A DNA stretch of 64,000 nucleotides from Kitasatospora sp. Root107 (lineage in GTDB: Bacteria; Actinomycetota; Actinomycetes; Streptomycetales; Streptomycetaceae), in the NCBI RefSeq assembly GCF_001424875.1, contig NZ_LMCT01000072.1, forward strand, positions 798 through 64,797. The letters are read 5' to 3'. A program made the position numbers and the translations under genes. Positions 1 through 7,130 of the stretch are shown here, piece after piece (the stretch's first letter is position 1; every line of letters begins with the position of its first letter). A model generated the notes under the pieces. That model did no database searches. It was not told the origin of the DNA and worked only from the letters and a program-made list of their open reading frames with translations.

Positions 1-371
1 GGCGAGCCGTGTCGAGTAGCCAACCGGCGGTGCGGCTGAACGCACCACGTGCGACCTGAGTGTCCCTCAGCACCTGCAGGAGCAGCCAGAGTTCTGTCTG
101 GAAGAGGCCATCAAGGGGAAGCGGGTGCTCCGCATCGGGGTCAGTGGCGGCGACTGACAGGCAGAGGCAGCCTGCTCCGCCCCTCGGGCCCTGGTTGCTG
201 CTCGGTCAGTGTTCGGTTGCCTGGGGTGCTCGCAAGCTTGGGGACATGGATCAGTGGTTGTGGTAGTGCGGTCAGCCGGGTGAACGCGTTGACCAGGTCG
301 CCGGCCCAGGGCCGGCCCTCGGCAATGCGCAGCCGGGTGCGTCCGGCGGTGCGGGTGTGCGGGCCGCGACG
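1..371. other. Left edge, no supported gene; possible transposase scrap
   Basis: No reading frame here has a convincing start, ribosome binding site and codon pattern together. On the minus strand about 240-365 encodes a stretch (around residues RLRIAEGRPW) that resembles the C-terminal end of actinobacterial IS transposases. It is too short and unanchored to assign to a family. The segment is best read as decayed island DNA next to the integrase scrap at 372-480. Confidence 0.3.
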
Positions 372-480
372 TGCCTGTCGACCAGCGCGAACATCTACGC
401 CGACCTCACCCGCTCGCCGCCCGCGCGGCCGTCGACGCCGTAGCCTGGACCCTCGACAACGCCGACCGCGCGATCCTCGG
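372..480 (+). pseudogene. Integrase (tyrosine recombinase) C-terminal remnant
   Basis: The plus strand encodes LSTSANIYADLTR and then, after a one-frame shift near 411-417, AARAAVDAVAWTLD. Both match the C-terminus of the intact integrase at 35307-36581 (LSTTANIYAHLTR, AARRAVDAIARALD), including the catalytic tyrosine of NIY. Everything upstream of this end is missing. As with the intact copy, it lies just left of a tRNA-Pro-derived sequence. It is therefore read as the stump of an older element inserted at the same tRNA. Confidence 0.75.
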
Positions 481-635
481 CGGACCCGTCTGCCACGCCC
501 AGCGCCCCTGGCGCCAACATCCACGCCCGCACCGGCAACTGCCCGCATGCCAGCGCCCCGGAGTGGAAGAAACATCAACGCCATGGCCGATGCGGCCCGG
601 TGGCCACAATGCGACCACCAGGCTGACGCAGCAAC

Positions 636-673
636 AGAAAGAGCCGGCACCTGATTTCCCAAGTACCGGCTCT
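636..673 (-). terminator. Rho-independent-type hairpin left of the tRNA relic
   Basis: The arms AGAGCCGG (640-647) and CCGGCTCT (666-673) enclose an 18-nt loop. Read on the minus strand, a short T-rich stretch follows. It sits just downstream of the minus-strand tRNA relic at 691-752, as the intact tRNA's terminator does at 36646-36681, but the sequence differs. Confidence 0.5.
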
Positions 674-690
674 CACAACCGACTTCACAG

Positions 691-752
691 TCGGGACGAC
701 GGGATTTGAACCTGCGACCCCCTTGGCCCCAGAGTGCGCTACCAAGCAGCGC
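691..752 (-). pseudogene. Degenerate tRNA-Pro relic (old attachment site)
   Basis: On the minus strand the T-arm, acceptor 3' strand (CGTCCCGA) and D-arm (GCGC, TTGGTA, GCGC) match the intact tRNA-Pro at 36699-36775. The anticodon arm is about three bases short. The 5' acceptor strand does not pair with the 3' strand, and CTG replaces CCA. It cannot fold as a working tRNA. Its place beside an integrase C-terminal scrap marks it as a leftover integration junction. Confidence 0.75.
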
Positions 753-885
753 CGCTGGAGGGACCTCTTTTCCACGAGGCCGGAGAGGCCAAGTCGGCGT
801 GATTGCACGAGAGTTGTCGCCGATTCAGGTCATGGGGGAGTGGCTCGGCGTAACGGAGGGTCAGGCGTTTACGATGTCCAGGATT

Positions 886-1170
886 GTCCACATCCGCCCA
901 CTGGCGCCCATCCGCGCTGGTGGCGGCTGATCCCAGAGCGGTCCCAGAGGATGCCCCGAAGGCATCGTTGCGCCAGGGCGGTGCGGGCCGACGACGACAA
1001 GCCGACCTATGGCGCACCGGACGACGGCCAGATGATCGAGGCCGCTCCGGCCCGTGGCACCCAGTACGAAAGCCACAGCTACGCCGTCCGCGTCCTCGGC
1101 TGGGCACTCGTCGGCCGACGCCTCGTCACTGCCGCGGGGCACGGGACACTCCCGTGCCCTGCGGCAGTCG
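886..1170. repeat. Duplicated segment, copy A (copy B at about 16113-16375)
   Basis: Two blocks recur around 16.1-16.4 kb. Positions 886-925 match 16335-16375. Positions 1063-1170, including a frame ending SHSYAVRVLG, match 16113-16210 (SHSYAIRVLG then stop). Each copy is associated with a minus-strand sapA-like gene or remnant. The region 753-1340 otherwise shows no intact gene. The peptide shared with the pseudogene at 15750-16149 shows that it holds the tail of a lost plus-strand gene. Confidence 0.6.
1128..1168. terminator. Long hairpin terminator
   Basis: An 18-bp imperfect stem (1128-1145 with 1151-1168) has a short loop. It lies between the remnant ending near 1110 on the plus strand and the 3' end of the minus-strand gene at 1341-1754. 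It is homologous to the hairpin at 16167-16207 and can serve both directions. Confidence 0.6.
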
Positions 1171-1340
1171 ACGGTCGTCCCACCCGCATGACCTCACCCG
1201 CCGTCCGCTCGTCCGAGCCGAAACCGCGGACGCCTGTGTCACCTGGCAGGACAGCTTTGACTCCGTTCAGCAGCAGGCAAGTTGGCCGACAGGCGCGGTC
1301 GCACCGTCAGAACGACCTATGCCGACGAACCTCCACGACC

Positions 1341-1754
1341 TCAGCCGCAGTGAGAATCGAGCTGCTGTGCCGAGTCGTCGTCGATCTGGGCAACCCAGTC
1401 GATGCACTGGCCCGGCGCGTACACGTAGACCGGTCCGGCGTAGGTGCTGTAGTAGTCGCCGTCCTTGTGCCAGGGGCTTCCCCCGGTGGCGACCCTGATG
1501 GACGCGAGCATGTACACCGGACTGCCGGGGCTGTTGCGAACAGTCACGGCACAGTTCTGCCCGGTCGAGCTGTTGTACGTCAGGAACGCGGTGCCACCGG
1601 CGAGCGACATCGAGTCGACGACGTGGTAGCCCGAACCGCAAACCCCGTTGTAGGAGGCGGCCTGCGCCACCGAGGGGACGGCGACCACGGCACCGGCGGT
1701 GGCGACCGCGGCGACGCTCACGCGGGCGAGAGTCTGCGTGATGCTTCGCTTCAT
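1341..1754 (-). CDS. SapA-like secreted protein (copy 1)
   Basis: A 137-residue protein with a Sec signal peptide of about 31 residues ending near SVAQA-A. The mature domain starts with YNGVCGSGY and continues with FLTYNS, a QNCAVTV segment, YAGPVYVYAPGQCIDW and a C-terminal HCG. This pattern, with its conserved cysteines, is that of streptomycete spore-associated protein A. Its role is unknown; it is a small exported surface or matrix protein. The ATG at 1754 has a GGAG ribosome binding site. Paralogs lie at 4308-4718, 11509-11925, the C-terminus of 12121-13116, 15342-15806 and the remnant at 16240-16345. The sequence supports family membership, not function. Confidence 0.85.
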   Translation of the reverse strand: MKRSITQTLARVSVAAVATAGAVVAVPSVAQAASYNGVCGSGYHVVDSMSLAGGTAFLTYNSSTGQNCAVTVRNSPGSPVYMLASIRVATGGSPWHKDGDYYSTYAGPVYVYAPGQCIDWVAQIDDDSAQQLDSHCG

Positions 1755-1840
1755 GAGTGGTGGTGCTCCAAATCTGATGGTGAATCAGGCATGCGGCGGC
1801 CAGGCGCGATTTCGCGCTCTTGCCGCAGTCTTCGCCAGAG

Positions 1841-1878
1841 CCGGGCCCCAATACGCGAGAGCGCGTATTGGGGCCCGG
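1841..1878. terminator. Strong hairpin terminator
   Basis: A 16-bp stem (1841-1856 with 1863-1878) closed by a 6-nt loop lies 18 bp past the stop of the minus-strand I36-family gene (1897-2289) and upstream of the sapA-like gene at 1341-1754. It separates the two transcripts. Confidence 0.75.
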
Positions 1879-1896
1879 TTGCCAGGTGGGTGAGGC

Positions 1897-2289
1897 TCAG
1901 CAGTCCTTGGCGAATATCACCGAGGCGTTCTCGTTGTACGTGTTGACCAGGTTGCTCGCGTTGCGGTAGTTGAACGCGTCGCGCGGGCCGCCGTAGTTGG
2001 AGTTGTAGAACACCGTGACCGTCATGCACACGTTGGACACAGCCGATGCGGCGTTGTTCTTGAGCCGCTGCCCCTGGCCGTTGCCGGGGCTGGTGAAGGT
2101 GTACCCGGCAAGGTCGGGCACGTCCCGCACTCGCAGTGCGGTGTGGGAGCCCTGCTCGTTCGAGTTGTAGAAGAAACAGAAGTAGCCTTCCTCGCAGTCG
2201 CTCGCGTCGGCGTGCGCGGCGGTGGCGAGGGTGGGGACGAGCAGGGCAGCGCCCAGGGCTGCTGCGGCGAGCTTGAGGGTACGCTTCAT
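1897..2289 (-). CDS. Secreted peptidase-inhibitor I36 / crystallin-like protein
   Basis: A 130-residue protein with a Sec signal peptide of about 26 residues (KRTLKLAAAALG core). The mature part starts CEEGYFCFFYNSN and contains LAGYTF, GQGQRLKNNAASA, VFYNSNYGG and NTYNENASV. These are the repeated motifs of the peptidase inhibitor family I36/beta-gamma-crystallin-like fold, whose founder is the Streptomyces metalloproteinase inhibitor SMPI. Target inhibition here is unproven. The start is ATG 2289, with a purine-rich stretch upstream. It lies 106 bp after the lipoprotein gene 2396-3340. The same gene pairing recurs at 5104-6583, which suggests the two products act together outside the cell. 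Confidence 0.85.
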   Translation of the reverse strand: MKRTLKLAAAALGAALLVPTLATAAHADASDCEEGYFCFFYNSNEQGSHTALRVRDVPDLAGYTFTSPGNGQGQRLKNNAASAVSNVCMTVTVFYNSNYGGPRDAFNYRNASNLVNTYNENASVIFAKDC

Positions 2290-2395
2290 TTCTTTCGGTC
2301 CTCTCTTGATGGGCGTTCCAGGCGTAGGCAATCCCCCTGTTCTGCCTGGGGATTGGTGGGCGCGCCCGGACGTGAAAAGGTGTCGGCCCACTACT

Positions 2396-3340
2396 TCACT
2401 GATCGCGCAGCACGGTGTCGGCCTTGGCGAGTTGCTCGTTCTTCGCTGCGAGTGCCGCCGTGAAGTCGGCTTGTTGCCGTGCGATCAATTCCTTCTGCAA
2501 GGAAGTCTCGACTGCGAACCAGGTGTCGATCAGATTCACTTGCTGCTTGCAGGTCACATCGGCCGTCGCGACCTGGAGCTCCAGCGGCGTGGGCAGGTCC
2601 TCCAGGAAGCGGCGGTCGCTGATGGCATCCATCGGATTGGGGTAGGAGTAGCCCTTCTCCTTCATGCAGCCGGACCACGCTTCGAATGCCTGCGTGACCT
2701 GCGGCATTGACAGACTGGCCTTGAAGGTCTGGAAGTTGGCCTGCTGGGCCACGCCGCTCGGGCCGAGCTCCCCCGAGCCGGCCAGGCCCCGCTTCGCCTC
2801 CTCGTAACAGCCGCCGGGTGGTATCGGTACGCCGTTGATCTGGAGCTTCGTGTCGTCCGTGGCGGTCTTCTCCGGGAGGTGTCCGGTGAGCACCTGCTGC
2901 TGTTCGGCGGAGAGCTGCGGCGGGTGGACCGGGTGGGTGCGCGGGTCGCGGTCGCCGAGGTGGTAGCCGTTGGTCGCCGCCTCGGCCTGGTCCGTCACGC
3001 CGTACCGGCGGTCCATGAAGGTGCGCGGTCCGGTCGGCGGGTTGGCGGGGTTGATGGCGTAGTCGAGGCCGAACCGCTGCAGGCACGCCTTGCGGAGCAC
3101 GGCTCCCGCCCTGGCCAGCTTCTCGGTTTCCGTCTCGGAGAAGAGATACGTCTCTATCGGAAGATGCGGTTCAGCACTCGCCGGGAGCGCGGACGGAGAC
3201 TGCGCGGTCGGCACCGCCTCGGCGGCTGGATGCCCGGATGACGAACAACCTGCCAGGGCAAGGCACATGAGCCCGGCCAGGCCGGCCAGCCGTACTCCCA
3301 CACCGCTGCCGGTCAATCGCTGATGCACGGCGAGACTCAT
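2396..3340 (-). CDS. Secreted lipoprotein, paralog of 5657-6583
   Basis: A 314-residue protein with a lipoprotein signal peptide: hydrophobic GLAGLMCLALAG, then C as lipobox cysteine followed by SSS. The mature protein has FGLDYAI, RRYGVTD, NGYHLGD, IPPGGCY and a CMKEKGYSYPNPM segment. All are matched in the second lipoprotein at 5657-6583, so this is a defined but unnamed extracellular family. Conserved cysteines suggest disulfides. The ATG at 3340 overlaps the stop of the small frame 3337-3546 as ATGA. The gene for an I36-family protein follows on the same strand. No catalytic motif is recognised. Confidence 0.75.
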   Translation of the reverse strand: MSLAVHQRLTGSGVGVRLAGLAGLMCLALAGCSSSGHPAAEAVPTAQSPSALPASAEPHLPIETYLFSETETEKLARAGAVLRKACLQRFGLDYAINPANPPTGPRTFMDRRYGVTDQAEAATNGYHLGDRDPRTHPVHPPQLSAEQQQVLTGHLPEKTATDDTKLQINGVPIPPGGCYEEAKRGLAGSGELGPSGVAQQANFQTFKASLSMPQVTQAFEAWSGCMKEKGYSYPNPMDAISDRRFLEDLPTPLELQVATADVTCKQQVNLIDTWFAVETSLQKELIARQQADFTAALAAKNEQLAKADTVLRDQ

Positions 3341-3546
3341 ATGCCGACGGCCTCGATCGCGGTCACCGTTGCGCTCATGGCCAGGTGCTTGCACATCTTC
3401 CGCATCTCGTCCTGCGTCCTCTTCCGGTCCGTTGGTAGTGGGCCGCGGGGTGAGCCCCCGCCCTGGGACGCCATCGTGGTGCGCGGAAGTATCGCGGTGG
3501 TCTCATCCCCGTGATACCCGGCGGCGCCGGCCGGGAGCCTCGGCAC
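3337..3546 (-). CDS. Possible small leader protein coupled to the lipoprotein gene
   Basis: A frame of up to 69 codons (GTG at 3546; an internal ATG at 3474 would give 45) ends in a 4-bp ATGA overlap with the lipoprotein start at 3340. That overlap is the main argument for it. The C-terminal part (DEMRKMCKHLAMSATVTAIEAV) could form a helix. No family is recognised and no strong ribosome binding site is seen. Its 5' end abuts the tRNA relic at 3559-3584, so the original start may have been lost on integration. Confidence 0.3.
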   Translation of the reverse strand: MPRLPAGAAGYHGDETTAILPRTTMASQGGGSPRGPLPTDRKRTQDEMRKMCKHLAMSATVTAIEAVGI

Positions 3547-3558
3547 CCGAGTCAGTTG

Positions 3559-3584
3559 TCGGGACGACAGGATCTGAACCTGCG
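3559..3584 (-). pseudogene. tRNA-Pro 3'-end relic (attachment-site remnant)
   Basis: These 26 bp match the T-arm and acceptor 3' strand of the intact tRNA-Pro (36702-36727) with one difference (GATCTGAAC for GATTTGAAC). The rest of the tRNA is absent. Orientation is the same as in the other copies. It marks a further, older integration junction inside the left part of the island. Confidence 0.7.
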
Positions 3585-3589
3585 CGGCA

Positions 3590-3902
3590 CATTCCGGAGC
3601 CGGGCACCCCTGTCCAAGTTGGCCGGCAGCCCTACCTGGTGTCGACGGTCAGTCAATTCCCCACCCTGAATGCCATGTGATGGGCCAGGGGGACGGCGGT
3701 GCCGCGACCGTTGTGGACATGGGGACGGTGGCCGCGCGTCGAGATTCCCATGACGCCAGAGGTCGCCGGCCGCCCGATTGCCAGGCCGCCGTTCATGCTG
3801 GTCAGGGCTGTCCGCCGCAGACATCCCCGACCACGCGACGTTCAGCGTTTGATTGGGGGTCGAGTCGGGCGTGCGACGGAAGGTAGGTGGGGAGGGCGCA
3901 AG
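3590..3902. other. Intergenic, no supported gene
   Basis: No reading frame here carries a credible start with codon pattern. A plus-strand frame runs through into the small gene at 3903, but its part before 3903 lacks gene-like composition. The promoter of that gene probably lies at the right end. Confidence 0.4.
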
Positions 3903-4088
3903 ATGCCGGTTCCGTGGTGGACCGGGACGGCTGAAGGCGGAGTCTTCCTGCTCCGAGCCCGGCGCTCCACCGTCTCCACGGCACTGATCGCCGCGGTGTT
4001 CGGGTTCCTGCTCGCCTCCACCGGCGTGGCCCCTGTGGTGGACAGCGTGCTGCGCGGGGTCGACCAGGCTGCACATACCCTCAAGTGA
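3903..4088 (+). CDS. Small single-pass membrane protein
   Basis: A 61-residue protein preceded by a GGGGAGG ribosome binding site 7 nt before ATG 3903. It has a charged N-terminal segment (FLLRARRSTV), one hydrophobic helix (TALIAAVFGFLLASTGVAPVV) interrupted only by small residues, and a short amphipathic tail. No family is recognised. It may be a membrane peptide of the island. Support rests on the ribosome binding site and the membrane segment. Confidence 0.45.
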   Translation: MPVPWWTGTAEGGVFLLRARRSTVSTALIAAVFGFLLASTGVAPVVDSVLRGVDQAAHTLK

Positions 4089-4307
4089 CTTGGCGTCAGC
4101 CCGGGCGGCACGGTGTTCGGACCGGGTCGCGGTCCGGTGCTGAGTCAGGCTCAGGCCCGGGCCCGGGGCGGCCGGATTTCCGGTGCGTGTACGCGATACT
4201 CCCGCGATACCTGCACGCGACCATGGTCAACTAGCGTCGCGCTGCAGGTCGCGCCACCGCCCGAGCTCGGGCGCCGCACGGACGCGGCCCCGTGCGAGGG
4301 AGTTCTC

Positions 4308-4718
4308 ATGCGCCAGCTCGTCCACCGTGCCACCACCGCCGTCGCGGTCGCGACCGCCGCCTTGGCCGGAGTGGTCCTCGTGCCCGGCTCGGCCGAGGCC
4401 GCCGTCTACAACGGCGCCTGCGGGAGCGGCTACACCGTCGTCGACGCCCTGGAGGTCGGCGACCACGGGACCGTCTACCTCACCTACAGCCGGACCACTG
4501 GCAAGAACTGCGTCGTGAACGTGCGCGACAACCCGGGCGCCCGGCTGTACATGAACGCACTGGTCCGGGTGTCCGGCTCGCCGGACTGGATCGGCGACTA
4601 CGGCCAGTTCACCACCTACGCGGGCCCGGTGTACGTCTCCGCGGCCGGCACCTGCATCGACTGGGGCGGCGAGATAGAGACCGTTTACGTCTACCGCCTG
4701 AACGTCCACTGCGGCTGA
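4308..4718 (+). CDS. SapA-like secreted protein (copy 2)
   Basis: A 136-residue protein with a GAGGGAG ribosome binding site before ATG 4308 and a signal peptide ending at SAEA-A. The mature chain begins VYNGACGSGYTVVD. It continues with VYLTYSRTTGKNCVVNV, YAGPVYVSAAGTCIDWGG and a terminal HCG. This is the same SapA architecture as 1341-1754 but on the opposite strand and clearly divergent, so it is not a very recent duplication. Function is unknown. Downstream lies a group II intron remnant, then an I36-family gene. Confidence 0.85.
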   Translation: MRQLVHRATTAVAVATAALAGVVLVPGSAEAAVYNGACGSGYTVVDALEVGDHGTVYLTYSRTTGKNCVVNVRDNPGARLYMNALVRVSGSPDWIGDYGQFTTYAGPVYVSAAGTCIDWGGEIETVYVYRLNVHCG

Positions 4719-4896
4719 CCGCCGCGGCGCTGGGACTGCCCGACCGGTCGGCTGCAGATCAACGTTGATCAGATTGCAGCGCAGGAGACCGAGCTGTCCG
4801 ACATCGCGGCGGTCACCGTGACCAGGTACCGCTTGCGAGGAACGCGGATCCCAGTCCGTGGACCGAGATCCAAAACCCCACGGCAGTTCCCGTGGA

Positions 4897-4986
4897 GAGC
4901 CGGATGCGGTGAGAGCCGCACGTCCGGTTCGGCAAGACGTCCGGGGAAACGGAGTGGGAGCAATCCCGGCACCGCCCCGGGCCTAC
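4897..4986 (+). ncRNA. Group II intron 3'-end remnant (domains V and VI)
   Basis: Positions 4897-4930 read GAGCCGGATGCGGTG then AGAGCCGCACGTCCGGTTC. This matches the 34-nt domain V hairpin consensus of bacterial group II introns, with a GAGA-type tetraloop and the AGAGCCGC side. The next 50 nt form a second hairpin closed by CCGGGG (4941-4946) and CCCCGG (4975-4980), as in domain VI. The segment ends in the usual CCTAC 3' boundary. No reverse transcriptase frame lies upstream; the 5' part is missing. The remnant sits between a sapA-like gene and an I36-family gene. Confidence 0.75.
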
Positions 4987-5103
4987 TCGGAGAAGTTCTG
5001 TTCCGAACTGCGCCCAACGGCTGTGGCCGCCCCGGTGGGTGGCACACGTCGCCATTGGGTACGCTTCGGCCACCCAAAAATGATCAAGAACATGGGGGAG
5101 TCA

Positions 5104-5589
5104 ATGCTTTTTTCTCGTAAGGCACTTGTCACTGCGTCAATAGCGATGTCAGCCGTTGTCGGCGCCCTTGCCGCAGCCTCTCCGGCGAGCGCAGAAATCT
5201 CGACCGGCTCGTACAGCGTCGGCGACTGTGACGCCCAGTGCCTGGTCCTCTACTTCAACACCGGCTACGGCGGCTCGCACACGGTGATTCACTCCAGCAC
5301 CCCCAACGGCGGCGAGGGCATCTACGACCTGTCGGGGTACACCTTCCAGAGCGCCGGTGCCGGGCAGGGGCAGAGTCTGAAGAACAACGCAGCCTCGGCG
5401 AAGGCCCGGATCTGGGGTATCGACACCAGCGTGACGGTCTACTTCAACAGCGGCTACGCCGGCCCCTGCGACAAGTTCCACAAGACCGAGTACCCGGTCG
5501 CTTGGCAGCTCTCGAACACGTACAACGAGAACGCGTCGGTGTACTTCCGGAACGTTCCGGTCAACCAGGGCTGCGTCAACTTCGGTTGA
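5104..5589 (+). CDS. Secreted peptidase-inhibitor I36 / crystallin-like protein
   Basis: A 161-residue protein with a signal peptide ending ASPASA-E. The mature domain has CLVLYFNTGYGGSH, LSGYTFQSAG, QSLKNNAASAKA, VYFNSGYAGPCDKF and NTYNENASVYF, the same I36-type repeats as 1897-2289. ATG 5104 follows a GGGGGAG site at short spacing; in-frame ATGs at 5080 and 5092 are less likely because they lengthen the signal peptide. It is followed by a hairpin and then the lipoprotein gene 5657-6583, which mirrors the pairing at 1897-3340. The inhibitor role is inferred from the family only. Confidence 0.85.
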   Translation: MLFSRKALVTASIAMSAVVGALAAASPASAEISTGSYSVGDCDAQCLVLYFNTGYGGSHTVIHSSTPNGGEGIYDLSGYTFQSAGAGQGQSLKNNAASAKARIWGIDTSVTVYFNSGYAGPCDKFHKTEYPVAWQLSNTYNENASVYFRNVPVNQGCVNFG

Positions 5590-5606
5590 TCGGAGTCATG
5601 AATTCG

Positions 5607-5634
5607 TGGCGGCCGCGTACCCACGCGGCCGCCA
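5607..5634 (+). terminator. Hairpin between I36 gene and lipoprotein gene
   Basis: A perfect 12-bp stem, TGGCGGCCGCGT and its complement, has a 4-nt ACCC loop. It lies 18 bp after the I36 stop and 22 bp before the lipoprotein start. It could reduce read-through or stabilise the upstream message, so that the small secreted protein is made in excess over the lipoprotein. Confidence 0.65.
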
Positions 5635-5656
5635 TATTCCTTGTGGAGAGAAGTGG

Positions 5657-6583
5657 ATGACTGTGCGGAGACAGGGCTTGCCGACCGGGGCATCACGCGC
5701 TCTTGTGTTTGTCGCGGCCGCGCTCATGGCGACGGCCGCCTGTTCGGCAACCAAGGACCGAACCGGCGGTGAGCCCGGCGGTCGGAGCGTGGACGTTCGT
5801 CCCTCGGCCGTGCCCTCGGGCAGCGTTTCCATGCCTATCGAGAGGTTCGCTCTCACTGTCGAGGAGTCCAGCGCGGTCGACCGGGCCAAGGTCCTCCTGA
5901 CCAACGAGTGCCTGGGAGGCTTCGGTCTGGACTACCGGATACCGGAGCACCCGCCGCTGGTTGCCGAATCCTCCAGGCGCTACGGGATAACGGACCGCGA
6001 GGTCGCCCACGACCACGGGTACCACATCCCTCCACCGGCCGGCGGGACAGGCGTCACCAAGCGGCCCACCGAAGCGCAGGGAGCGATCCTGTTCGGAGCG
6101 ACTCGTGCGGGAGAGCCGCAGTCGACAAGTCCCGACGGCCGCCCGATTCCACCCGGCGGCTGCTACGGGGATGCCGAGGCCCGGCTGGACGGCGGACCGC
6201 GTCCTGAACCCGACATCGCCGCCGCGACGGCCATCGACAAGGAGAGCTTCAAGCAGTCCCGGGAGGACGCGACGGTCGTACCCGCCTTCCGGGCGTGGTC
6301 GACCTGCATGGAACGCCACGGCTACCGGTACCAGGACCCCATGGCATCCGTGGGGGACCGGGCGTTCGACACTGCGGAGCCGACGCAGCGGGAGAAGGAC
6401 GTGGCTCTGGCGGACATGGACTGCAAGACCGAGACAGATCTGCTGAGGAGATGGAGTGCCGTCGAGGCGGAGATCCAGACGCGCATGATCGAGGAGAACT
6501 CCTCGGCCCTGAACAGGCTGAGCTCCTTTCAGAAGCGCAAGGTCGGCACTGCACGCGAGGTGATCGAACGCCTCGGCAACTGA
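5657..6583 (+). CDS. Secreted lipoprotein, paralog of 2396-3340
   Basis: A 308-residue protein with a GGAGAG ribosome binding site before ATG 5657. The signal peptide ends ATAAC-SAT, a lipobox. Conserved blocks shared with 2396-3340 are FGLDYRI, RRYGITD, HGYHIPP, IPPGGCYGDA, CMERHGYRYQDPM and a C-terminal helical tail. The family is not one I can name. Its repeated linkage to an I36-family gene and its surface anchoring suggest a cell-wall-associated partner or receptor for the small secreted protein. That is inference. Confidence 0.75.
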   Translation: MTVRRQGLPTGASRALVFVAAALMATAACSATKDRTGGEPGGRSVDVRPSAVPSGSVSMPIERFALTVEESSAVDRAKVLLTNECLGGFGLDYRIPEHPPLVAESSRRYGITDREVAHDHGYHIPPPAGGTGVTKRPTEAQGAILFGATRAGEPQSTSPDGRPIPPGGCYGDAEARLDGGPRPEPDIAAATAIDKESFKQSREDATVVPAFRAWSTCMERHGYRYQDPMASVGDRAFDTAEPTQREKDVALADMDCKTETDLLRRWSAVEAEIQTRMIEENSSALNRLSSFQKRKVGTAREVIERLGN

Positions 6584-7130
6584 GCAATGCCCCCGACACG
6601 GCGAAGCCTGGGTGTGGACTCCGGTCAGGGCACCTGCGACAGCGAGGGCCGAGGCCATGGACAGGCAGCAACGGGCCGCACCGAGGCGCCCACGCCGGGC
6701 TCTGGCGGGAGACGCTCGGTCGGTGTCCGCGGGGCGCCCGGGCCCTCGCCTGGTCAGTACCCGCGTCGCCGCGCCCAGCTGGGCCTTGATGCTCGCTCTG
6801 GCCTTCGCCATGGCCGCTGCGAGCGCCGCCAGCGACGACCATCTCCGGTGAGGTCGGCCGGCCGCAGGTGCACGGAGCCCACCCTCCGTAACGGCTGTCC
6901 GTCCGGGTAGTGGGGGCGGAGCCGTACAAGCAGTGGCGCACCGAGAGAGTGACGCTCCGTCAGCGCACTCCACCGCCTCAGGAACAGTGGGAGTTGTTCT
7001 CCTGCGCCCAGCCCGCACCGACCCTCCAAGGCGCGAGACCGGTCGTCGCCGGCCGACATCGCACCTGAAGTCCGCCTACCGGGGTTGGCCTGAGGGATGG
7101 TCAGGGGAATCGGAAGGGGTCCGGCGGGAG
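6584..7130. other. Intergenic, about 550 bp without a supported gene
   Basis: Several short open frames exist on both strands, as expected at this GC content, but none has a good start, conserved motif or clear hydrophobic segment. It lies between the 3' end of the lipoprotein gene and the 3' end of the minus-strand prenyl synthase, so it needs only terminators. No clear hairpin was noted. Confidence 0.4.

Noticed and set aside
691-752. Working tRNA gene
   Set aside because: Anticodon arm is short by about three bases, the 5' acceptor strand does not pair and CCA is absent.
6584-7130. Small gene with a hydrophobic C-terminus around 6612-6851
   Set aside because: No ribosome binding site and basic, Arg/Pro-rich composition; the hydrophobic end alone is not enough.
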